A stretch of DNA of 64,000 nt, from positions 111,462,994 to 111,526,993 of the forward strand of contig NC_068937.1 of assembly GCF_016801865.2 (NCBI RefSeq), given 5' to 3'. The translations under genes were made by a program, and so were the position numbers. The DNA comes from Culex pipiens pallens (Eukaryota > Arthropoda > Insecta > Diptera > Culicidae). This document shows positions 55,501 through 64,000 of this stretch, one piece after another. A model generated the notes under the pieces. The model was given only the letters and a program-made list of their open reading frames with translations, searched no databases and was not told the DNA's origin. The stretch's first letter is position 1. Every line of letters begins with the position of its first letter.

Positions 55501-55642
55501 AGGTACCATCCATAAACCACGTGGACACTTTTTTGGGAATCTGTTACCCCCATCCCCCTCTCGTGGACAATTGTCCATACAAAAAAAACTTTATGGAATG
55601 GATCGAGGACAATCGTGTCCACGTGGTTTATGGATGGTCCCT
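55501..55642. mobile_element. 142-bp MITE with CCATCCATAAACCACGTG ends
   Basis: Inverted termini of 28 bp with one mismatch: ACCATCCATAAACCACGTGG then ACAC at left, perfectly matched over 24 bp at 55615-55638. Loop of about 85 bp. A diverged relative is near 57935-58045 (GACCATCCACGTGGACA). No coding content. Confidence 0.8.
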
Positions 55643-57800
55643 AAACGGCAATTGGCGAAAGTGTCACTACGGGGAAATGGCATTCGGGGATGTGGCCAAT
55701 TAGGGGAAATGATTTTCGGGTAATGGAATTCAGGGATATGTCATTTGGGGAAATGAGTAAGACTCGCTTAAAATATATGAAAATTGGTCTTGAAATGAAG
55801 AATAAAGAATTAATTTATGACTGAGGTTACTCGTTATTGCTAGCAGTTTTTTCCACACTATATTAAAGAACCACCGCGAGGGTCCTTTCTACAACGTTTG
55901 CAATTGGTATTGCGGCGAACGAACCCCTGTCTCGTTGACCATGTTGCGGCATGTAGAAACGCTGACCATCACCCGTAATGATCTCACACGACATGACACT
56001 TTTGCACAAATATCCCCACACTAACACACACCCACACATGTCAAGTAAATTTGGCCACAACCTCTCTGGGAAACTCTCTCTCCCCGAGGAGGATTTCCAA
56101 CCGGACTGGTGGGCCCAGATCTCGACACCGGCAACTTGATGGACATGGTTCTCCTCCGGGTGTTTCCGAGCAACCCCCCAAGCGGAGGTGGCGCCCTCTT
56201 TTTGCCGGACAATAAACAACGTCACACCAACACACACACTCAGAACGTACAAGGGCCAGGAACCGGCTCAAGTATTACTTTGATTAATGGCGCTAATAAT
56301 GATGGTGTCTCCGACGTGGCCAACGTCCGGATCATCGTGGCCGTGGCCACTTTCAAGGATATCGGCCCCCAAGCGGAAGTCGGACTTTACACACGTTTAC
56401 ATCGTCGTCGTCGTCATCGTCGGTGGTCGAGAGCAACAACCATAAGGCACGTCGTACACGTTTGAGTGTGTGTGTGTGTGTTTGTATGTGGTCGACATGT
56501 AAATGAGATTTATACTCACCGGTGGCCAAAGTGGCCAAACTATTGCACTGCTGCTGTTGGCCAGAGGCCAAGTGTGACTTCGGAAAGGGTCCTCACAAAG
56601 CGGTTGCGGCCACGAGACCAGCTGCGACTGACAGAGATGATGATTGTGTTGGGTAGGTTACATAAATTGTTGCAGTCGTTGGAACAACGTTTTTGAAGTG
56701 TCTTACTCAAGTTTGAAATACATGCAGCGCTGCTTAATGCATTTCGGAACAGCATAATAATTATTGTTCAAGTTTGAAACATTTGCCCAAGAAGGGCACA
56801 GGGATGAAAAGTTGAGAATAATTCAAGAACAGAGCAGTAGCTAGGTAGTTTCAGTTTTGAATTTAATTATTTAAAACATGTAAGCTCTAGCAACCCATCA
56901 TAACTTATGAGTACTTTATTTAAGTGTCAAATAAACATATGTTTAAGCCTAATTTCAAATATTCTGAAGAAAATTGAAATTGAAAGACTTTTCCAATGAG
57001 TCTAAAAAATTCAAGATCTGCCTACCCTATCTTAAGGTACGATAAGTGATCATCGATTATCAAAGGAAGATTGAACACAAGTTTTTTTTTTTTTTCTACA
57101 AAGACCCTCAGTTACGTTTGCGTTCTCCCTTACCAAACGTGTAACCTTCTCGACGTAACCCTTCGTCATCGTGCACCCTTCATGCGCCGGTGGCTTCTTG
57201 TTTCATTATTCTTGTTACACCACCCTTCCCCACCGAATGGTTGGCCCAATCTCTTCCCGGAATCCTGAATCCGGAGCGAAACAAAACACAGCATCGTTAC
57301 GTGTCCTAACCTGTTTCAGCTCCATGACGTTGCGCGTCCCACAGTTCAAAACAGAGCAGAACAACAATGGCAGTGCAAGATTTATGAAGAAATTCCCACA
57401 ACCACAACCGAAAGCTCTTCATTTCCCAGGGTTTTCCCAGGAAAACTGTCACGCACATTGCAAAAGCACATCGGGATGCATCCCACAGGTTGTGAAGGAG
57501 TGACGGAAAGCGCACTTGAGTGGAGGACGATACGATGCGATGGTGGTTCGTGATGCTCTATTCAGTCATTTCCGGAACTGTTGGCTTCTGTCTCCTAGAA
57601 CTGGGCTACTATCAGTGATTAGCGCAATTTTGTATGAAGCGCTGTCGAAGTATCCAAAAGTCTTTACATTTTTTTGTTTTCAACAAAGTTGTACATATTG
57701 ATAAAAATTATTGAAAAAATAACACTCTCAGAAAGTTGAAGTTTTGGAAATGTGTCGATGAAACATAACGTCAAACCAAACTCGACAATTTTGAAAAAAA
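55643..57800. other. Unique DNA with a possible minus-strand first exon
   Basis: 55.85-56.7 kb is GC-rich with overlapping frames (up to 129 codons) on both strands and no domain. A GT microsatellite is at 56465-56481. The candidate promoter and exon at 56514-56631 are listed separately. 56.75-57.1 kb is AT-rich. 57.1-57.6 kb is again normal complexity. Confidence 0.35.
56514..56631 (-). promoter_or_regulatory. Candidate minus-strand Inr and short first exon
   Basis: On the minus strand TCAGTC (56631-56626) is a perfect Inr, A+1 at 56629. TGGCCGCAAC at +18 to +27 matches 7 of 10 positions of the motif ten element. 110 nt later comes CACCG|GTGAGTATA (donor 56519-56514). The exon would be a 110-nt leader. 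There is no DPE match. It is weaker than the plus-strand promoters. Confidence 0.25.
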
Positions 57801-58160
57801 AGGAGTACAGTACCTAGTTATCCGAAGTTCTCGGGGAAAAAAACTTCAGATAATTGAATCGCGGAAACATAGACTTACCGAATATGCTTACAAGATTTCT
57901 ATCCGTGCGATTGCCACGTGTGGCAAGGAAGTGACCATCCACGTGGACATTTTTTTGAAATCCCCCCCTCCCTCGCCGACAATTTCAATACAAAACGAAT
58001 CTTTTTTGAATAGAGCGTGGACAATCGCTGACCACCCCTACCCAGTCTTGATTCCATAATTTAAAAAAAAAACTTAATTTAATCCACCTATGTGGTTGAT
58101 GCCTTCCTCACTTTTTACCAACAATGAGTAATATGACACATATTTTAGCTATTTTTTTTA

Positions 58161-59134
58161 GATCCAGAAAAATATGTACACAGATATAACTTAAGACAGG
58201 GTTGCCAGAACTTCAATGTTGTGGACTCGTTGGAAAGGTCTCTCGATTACCTAACCAACGATGGGTCAGATGATGGATCCGGATATGGTTTACATACATT
58301 TAAGTGAGATCCGGCTTTAAAAAAGTACATAAATATCTTTTAAGTGGTCATAACTCGAGACAGGGTTGCCAGATTTTTAAAATTGTGGACTCGTTGGAAA
58401 GGTCTCTCGATAACCTAACCAACGATGGGTCGGATGATGGATCCGGACATCGTTTACGTACATTTAAGTGAGATCCGGCTTCAAAAAAGTACATACATAT
58501 CACTGAAATGGTCATAACTCGAAACAGGATTGCCAGATTTTCAATGTTGTGGACTCTTTGGAAAGTTCTCTCGATTATCTAACCAACGATTGGTCGGATG
58601 ATGGATCCGGACATCGTTTACATGCATATAAATGAGATCCGGCTTCAAAAAAGTACATAAATATCACTTAAGTGGTCATAACTCGAGACAGGGTTGCCAG
58701 ATCTTCAATGTTGTGGACTCGTTGGAAAGGTCTCTCGATTACCTAACCAACGATGGGTCAGATGATGGATCCGGGCATGGTTTACATACATTTAAGTGAG
58801 ATCCGGCTTCAAAAAAGTACATACATATCACTGAAATGGTCATAACTCGAAACAGGGTTGCCAGATTTTCAATGTTGTGGACTCGCTGGAAAGTTCTCTC
58901 GATTATCTAACCAACGATGGGTCGGATGATGGATCCGGACATCGTTTACATGCATATAAATGAGATCCGGCTTCAAAAAAGTACATAAATATCACTTAAG
59001 TAGTCATAACTCGAGACAGGGTTGCCAGATCTTCAATGTTGTCGACTCGTTGGAAAGGTCTTTCGATTACCTAACCAACGATGGGTCGGATGATGGATCC
59101 GGACATGGTTTACATGCATAAAAATGAGATCCGG
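58161..59134. repeat. 164-bp tandem array, six copies, dimeric sub-structure
   Basis: The anchor GTTGCCAGA (ATTGCCAGA in one copy) recurs at 58201, 58365, 58529, 58693, 58857 and 59021, exactly 164 bp apart. Each unit has ACCTAACCAACGATGGGTC-like and GATGATGGATCCGG text. Copies 3 and 5 share ACTGAAATGG, GAAAGTTCTCTCGATTATC and TGCATATAAATGAG; copies 4 and 6 share the alternative forms, close to copy 1. This implies duplication of a 328-bp dimer. Confidence 0.93.
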
Positions 59135-59294
59135 ATATATGTGAAAACACATTTTTATACATAACTTTTGAACTAGTTATCGAAACTTCAAAAAATTCAA
59201 TAGCGATGTATGGGACCATAAACCAAGTTGAATGCGACCGGTTTGATCAAAATCGGTTCAGCCAGTGCTGAGAAAACTCAGTGAGAATGTTGGT

Positions 59295-59366
59295 CACATA
59301 CATACATACACACACATACACACACACATACACACACACATACACACACACATACACACACACAGA
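59295..59366. repeat. CA/CATA microsatellite
   Basis: Alternating ACACAC and ACAT blocks over about 70 bp within the element at 58101-59482. Confidence 0.9.
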
Positions 59367-59482
59367 CATTTGTTCAGTTTTCGATTCTGAGTCGATATGT
59401 ATACATGAAGGTGGGGCTTTGAGCTTTTAATAAAAAGTTCATTTTTAGAGCAGGATTATAGCCTTACCTCAGTGAGGAAGGC

Positions 59483-60316
59483 AAAATCGAAACGTTCATC
59501 AAATTTCCCAAATTTTTCATTTTTCAACATTGAAAAATTGGACCATTAGTTGCTGAGATATTGACATTAGAAATTGTGGGTATGTTTAGATGAGACTTGA
59601 AAAATTAAATTTTCTTTATACTTTTATTCGCTGTACTTCAGCAACCAGAGGTAGGTACAATCTTCAATGTCTCTTTAAAAATTTTATTGGAAACTTTATG
59701 AACCTGTCGAAAAAAAAATTGCCTGGAATTGACAATAAAGCACACTATTTTAAAAAAGTCGAAAAAAAGTTTGTCCATACTTTTCTATGAATCAAAAATA
59801 AAATGTTTTGTTCTTTAATACATATCAAAAAATTCAAAAATAAAAATATATGGATTTTGGAGAAAAAATATATGAGAAAAAAAATAGTACGATTATTCTG
59901 AATAGTCCTCATCAATACCAACAACTCGATAAATAAATAAATAAAATCCATTTCCGGGTTTTGTGGAGAAGTGCTCAGTTGTCTGTTGCATTAACTACTA
60001 GTTAATAGGGGCAGGGGGGCAGAATGGTTCGCCTAAGTAAAATGTACCGAAAACCTTACAAAAACTTACAAATTTATGAATCCAATGTAGTAGGTTTATG
60101 CTTTGGGATGTTCCCTTCAATTTTGTATACTTGGTTGATGAAAATTTTCAGCTTATAACTATTTTTGATGCACACAAAATCTTTTCTTTTTTTTCAAGAA
60201 AGACAAACGCTACCTAAGAGAGACGCATGTTGTTACTTTGGGCACCAAATGTTAGCATATTACACCTTTAGGTTCAATCAAGCTTCTTAATAGCGTTTTC
60301 AATCAATAGCATGTAA
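59483..60316. other. AT-rich DNA with an isolated repeat end
   Basis: 59.5-60.0 kb contains TGAGATATTGACATTAGAA-like sequence related to the interiors of the large foldbacks. At 60006 TAGGGGCAGGGGGGCAGAAT resembles the TAGGGGAG starts of the two TA-flanked elements, but no inverted partner was found. No gene. Confidence 0.4.
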
Positions 60317-61607
60317 TCCCGAGCATGGGTAAATAACAAGGGAAATGTGTAATAATACCATTCTCTGGTATCAATACCAAACTTTGGTATTCCTGGACCC
60401 TTTAAAATTTGTCTTAAGATTATGCAAGAGCAATATTTGGTATCATACCAATTTAAGGTATTGTTTTGATATTGCAAAATTGCAGAATTTGTCAATGGTC
60501 GGACACTACATTTTGGTATTCTTTTGGTATTACAGTGTTTTATCAAATTCCTCTAAAACTATGGGAAAATGTTGACCAATTTTGACAAAATAATTAACTT
60601 TGCGCTAAAATGATGCCTCAAAGCGAATGCCTTTATTGAAAACCGGAAATTTCATACCTGATTTTAAACATTTTTGATATACCCCCTAAATAAATAACTT
60701 GAAATTGTGGAACATTTTCTAAGTCAGGATGCCACATTTTGGTGTTATTTTGGTATTAAAGTGTTTTTTTTATCAAATTCCTCTAAAACTATGGGAAGAT
60801 TTTTGCCAATTTTGACAAGATAATAAATTTTGCGCTAAAACGACTTGAAACCCAAAAATGTTAAAGCTGATTTTAATTTTTTTTATATACTAATTAAGAA
60901 ATCGACAGATCGACAGATTATTGCATGTTGGTGAATTTCTTCCAGTTTCATTTTAATAACACTTATTTTTTCAATCTTGTTATTTTTCAGAAGCATTAAG
61001 AACTTCAAGCACAAGCCGTTCATCAATGACAAATGTATTCGATGTGGTGAAGAATATCACTAAGAACAACATGGAATCATCTGGTGAGTAGATTTGGCTG
61101 TTGCATATGGGTCATTTCCGTTTTTTCATCAACTACAACTGCTGCACTAAAAAATTGCATGAAAATACCAAATTGTAGTATTACATTTGCAAATTACAGC
61201 AACCAAAGTGTGCTCTTGGTTGCCCAGTAATAGATGGTAAAATACCATGAAATCATATCAAAATCATGTATGTGGAAGACCACAGGAATACCAAAATCTG
61301 ATTTTCCAAGGGCGCGGGAATACCTAAAAATTAAACCATGGCAATACCAAGTTTTGGTATTCAAGCAATGTTCAAAAATCCAGAAAACCACTACTTGGTA
61401 TTGAAAGGGTTTTATTTTGTGGTATTATTTCACCCTTGGAATAACATGGTTTGGTATTGTTGTGTCCTTCCACACACAAGACTTTGATATGATTTCATGG
61501 TATTTAACCATCTATTACTGGGCAGCCAAGGGCACATTTTGGTCCCTGTTATTTGCCCAAGTAATACCAAAATTTGGTATTCCCGTGTTATTTACCCCTG
61601 CTCGGGA
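60317..61607. mobile_element. Harbinger-like element, TSD TAA, iterated GGTATT
   Basis: Left TCCCGAGCATGGGTAAATAA and right, inverted, TCCCGAGCAGGGGTAAATAA differ at one base over the 21-bp TIR. TAA flanks both sides (60314-60316 and 61608-61610). GGTATT/AATACC recurs about 20 times. An inverted pair (CAGTAATAGATGGT at 61226 and ACCATCTATTACTG at 61508) forms a sub-hairpin at right. A 130-bp segment is duplicated in tandem (60480-60610 and 60715-60845, ATCAAATTCCTCTAAAACTA). No transposase frame. It encloses an exon-like segment at 60991-61083. Confidence 0.7.
60991..61083 (+). other. Exon-like segment inside the Harbinger-like element
   Basis: TTTTTTCAATCTTG and TTATTTTTCAG (ending 60990) make a good 3' splice site; CTG|GTGAGTAG (donor 61084) makes a good 5' site. 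The enclosed 93 nt (31 codons, so in-frame to skip) has one fully open frame, starting at the third base: SSTSRSSMTNVFDVVKNITK and on. Another frame reads KPFINDKCIRCGEEYH then stops. Composition is richer than its surroundings. It could be a captured host exon, a remnant of the element's own gene, or coincidence. Confidence 0.35.
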
Positions 61608-61610
61608 TAA

Positions 61611-62841
61611 ATAAACTAAAATTAAGTGAGTAAGTGAGTATTGCAAAATGATTTTTCATAAAAATCTGCGATTTTGCAACGATTTTGATGGCAATAGAAC
61701 CGAATCCATAAGAATTTCTGTAAGAACCATGAAAACTTAAACCCAAATCCAATCAAAATGTTTCGAGTTACAACCAATGCAATGTCCACAATCTTCGAAT
61801 GATATTACGTTTTGATTCTTCTCGAACAGCTTCTTCGAAACCCGATAACGAAATTCCAACACAGAACGAAAAAACCGGGTGGAATGTTTACCGATTCCAA
61901 CAAAGTACAATACATTTTTCGGTGAGATAGATAAAAATCCTGCTTTTCAAACAATTCCAAGGACAAGTTTGGAATGCTGAGCAATTGAAAAGTTTGTCAT
62001 TTCCTCTGTCGGTTCTGCTGAAAATACTTGTCTGTCGAACTTTCACCGCCCGGAAAAGTCTGCACTTCTTTCCGAAGCATTTCCTCCCGCTCTCGCCAAA
62101 GGTGTGTATATCAATTAGCATCGTTATCAAAATATGCGAAGCTCGTTAACATTTTTATGACCTGTTCGTGGAAAGCTGCATTCCTCCTGAAAGTCGCTGA
62201 TTTCACATATTCACCGTTCGTGTCCCTGAAGCAACGCTCACATCACCGCACCTGCCTCGCCCGAATTCCCCAAACACTTGCCAATAAAAACGATATTTCC
62301 ATATTTTGCCCCACATTTGCTCTTTTCCCCCTCCCCTTGGAACACTGTCAAGAGGAGGAAAGAAAAACTTTTTCAAACCATTAAACTGGGTCCTTTCTGC
62401 TTCTGCCACTGCTTTCCAGCAGCGCAGTCCTGTGGGATGGGACTAGACTAGAGTCTAGTCTTTCACTGGCGCTGATGCTGCTTGACATCACATGGCCGAG
62501 AGCGTGAGGGTGTTCCTGCAAGAAGCGTTGAAAATATGGCGTTGAGTCAATATTGATTCTGGTTATTGAATCAAGCTTAGCCCGGTCACCGCCGCCAGTG
62601 TGCCAGCTGAGTCGAATTTTTTTTGCTGCTGCTGCTACTACTCAGTGTCCGTGGAGGGTTTTGCAATTCAGTGAACGAGAAGTAGAATAAGTTTTTGAAA
62701 ATATAAAAACACGGATTAACTAAGCGAGTGGGGGAAGGATTAAAATGAAACATTTTGCTAGGGACAGCTGAATGACAACACACTTTTGAAAGTCCTTTTG
62801 TCATGCTTTATTTTAAACTATTGATTTATTTTAAATACAGA
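61611..62841. other. Unique DNA without a supported gene
   Basis: 62.0-62.65 kb is GC-richer, with frames of up to 118 codons lacking domains. TAAGTGAGTAAGTGAGTA at 61625-61642 contains donor-like repeats. ACTAGACTAGAGTCTAGTCT near 62442 is a short palindrome. Confidence 0.35.
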
Positions 62842-62989
62842 TCTAGAGTTTTTTTAAGTCCAATAAACGAAAAATAATCTTTTTCTTTTTGAGTGTTTTT
62901 GAATACCCCTGAGTCAAGGCGATATCAAAAACACCATAAAAGCAGAAATTTTAAATTTTGTTTATTGGACCTTTTAAAAAAACTCTAGA
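62842..62989. repeat. 148-bp palindromic MITE
   Basis: TCTAGAGTTTTTTTAAGTCC and CAATAAAC at left; GTTTATTGGACC and TTTTAAAAAAACTCTAGA at right. Centre GAATACCCCTGA, as in the copy at 10624-10753. No coding content. Confidence 0.75.
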
Positions 62990-63029
62990 GACACGCAATT
63001 CTCTGAGACTTCCGACAACGAATATTTTT

Positions 63030-64000
63030 TGCCTTTTTTTATTTGGATGAAACTTTGTATGTACTTTAACTATGACCAAAGAAGTTTTTTGCATCGTAGT
63101 TCGTTTTTACAATTTTGGCAACCATCCATACAAAAAGGCTATTATAATACTTCAAAATCTGTTTTAATAAGAAACGCCTCCTTTCCTGGGGGATAATTCT
63201 ATTAGCTAATTCGAAGGTTATTTTGTAACTTTTTTTTCCTTCAGTAGATTTACTCGATTCCTTAAGCACCCGCAAACTCTGTTCCCAACTTTGAGTTAAT
63301 CAATTGTTGAAAGGTAGTCCACATCTCAGCTTAGGATAGTAGCTTCACACATGTAATGCTTAAACCATGAATAAATTAAATGATATGGAAAAAAAATATT
63401 TTTTTGAGAACGAGTTTTTTGAGAACAGATTTTCTGAGCGATTAGATGTCTTCGGCAAAGATGTAGGTTTTGCTTAGAACTTTTCAATAAACAAACAAAG
63501 TTATAAATAACATCGTTGCAAACCCTCAAAAAACATGAAATGGGCCAATTTCGAGCATTTTTACTTTGTTTTTTTTTCTGTTTGGCTCAAACTTTGTGGG
63601 GGCCTTTTCACCCATACAAGGCTCCATTCAATTATGGCAACTGTCCATACAAAAATGGTATGTGATTACTCGAAAATCTGTATCTTTTGAAGAAATTTCC
63701 TGATCGTTCTGGTGTCTTCGGCAAGGTTGTTGGTATTGATGAGGACAGTTCAGAAAAAAATGATACACGGAAAAAAATGCCGATTTTTTTAGCTAACATT
63801 TTTTCTCAAAAAACACTTTCCCAAACTCCAAATACACTAACATTTCAAAAAGGTTCAATTTTCAATATTACTCCCTTTGAAATGTTAGTTCCAAAATTTC
63901 CAAAAAAAATTTTCCGAAAAGATAAGAAAATTTCACAAATGTTTCACTTTTTAACACTGAAAAAAAAACCATTAGTTTCATAAGAGACGTGTAAATTACT
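63030..64000. mobile_element. Diverged fragments of the large foldback family
   Basis: 63570-63775 resembles the outer arm of foldbacks A and B (TGTCCATACAAAAATG, GGTGTCTTCGGCAAGG, AATGATACACGG), and 63030-63165 and 63430-63460 carry shorter matches (CCATCCATACAAAAAGG; GATGTCTTCGGCAAAG). The copy runs off the window end, so its right arm cannot be seen. A 98-codon frame here is a repeat artefact. Confidence 0.55.

Larger units (their letters stand above)
58101..59482. mobile_element. Element with GCCTTCCTCACT ends carrying a tandem array
   Basis: Perfect 12-bp inverted ends: GCCTTCCTCACT at 58101-58112 and AGTGAGGAAGGC at 59471-59482. Inside are a six-copy 164-bp array (58161-59134), a unique 3' part (CGACCGGTTTGATC, TTCAGCCAGTGCTGAG), a CA/CATA microsatellite (59295-59366) and a terminal GAGCAGGATTATAGCCTTAC. 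No frame. I remember this as a widespread mosquito repeat; the superfamily is not evident from the sequence. Confidence 0.65.

Overview
The window is animal nuclear DNA. It is AT-rich, has very few open frames, is packed with transposon remnants, and contains a 100-N scaffold gap at 50345-50444. Intact Jockey-clade LINE architecture, tRNA-derived SINEs, many palindromic foldback elements and arthropod-style Inr+DPE core promoters point to an insect. From memory of the SINE and foldback families I think of a culicine mosquito, most likely Culex. That identification is recall, not a search.

The only clear protein-coding genes are the two ORFs of one full-length, apparently intact Jockey-clade retrotransposon on the minus strand (18917-23398, target-site duplication ACAGCAATGAGAA on both sides). 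I see no convincing complete host gene. The host signals are short: two AG|GTAAGT sites behind strong pyrimidine tracts on the plus strand (381-388 and 15021-15028), which match recursive-splicing ratchet points; two plus-strand Inr+DPE pairs at exact spacing (TSS near 25559 and 43150); a possible leader exon ending at a GTGAGT donor (43756); and clustered regulatory-type motifs. The simplest reading, which is inference, is that much of the window is intron and alternative-promoter DNA of one long plus-strand gene whose coding exons lie mostly outside.

Layout. 1-2.5 kb: unique sequence with a ratchet site and E-boxes. 2.5-3.9 kb: two MITEs and a very uniform 8-bp minisatellite. 6.66-11.58 kb: a 4.9-kb hAT-like element with 8-bp TSD and no transposase. 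11.7-15 kb: a GC-rich iterated block, a SINE with TSD and a cluster of SINE-like units. 15.0-16.3 kb: ratchet site and unique DNA. 16.4-18.2 kb: a large foldback with a nested MITE. 18.9-23.4 kb: the LINE. 23.4-30 kb: unique DNA with a promoter and a TA-flanked MITE. 31-35.7 kb: a pogo-like fragment, an element with iterated terminal motifs, a foldback with a SINE in its loop, and a second large foldback. 35.9-50.3 kb: more GC-rich unique DNA with a promoter, a possible leader exon and palindromic GCCATWATGGC sites, interrupted by GTTATT-iterated elements and one foldback. 50.3-55.6 kb: gap, hairpin, second iterated-motif element, a 55-bp LINE stub, a hAT MITE nested in a foldback, and a short MITE. 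55.6-57.8 kb: unique DNA. 58.1-59.5 kb: an element carrying a 164-bp tandem array. 60.3-61.6 kb: a Harbinger-like element containing an exon-like segment. 62.8-64 kb: MITE and foldback fragments.

A recurring theme is DNA transposons whose ends are built from iterated short motifs (TCGATTATCCGAAG, GGTAAGACGGCCA, GGGTAATTTGGACA, GTTATT, GGTATT, TTCCCGGGAA, GCGCGGAT). This is shared by apparently unrelated families here.
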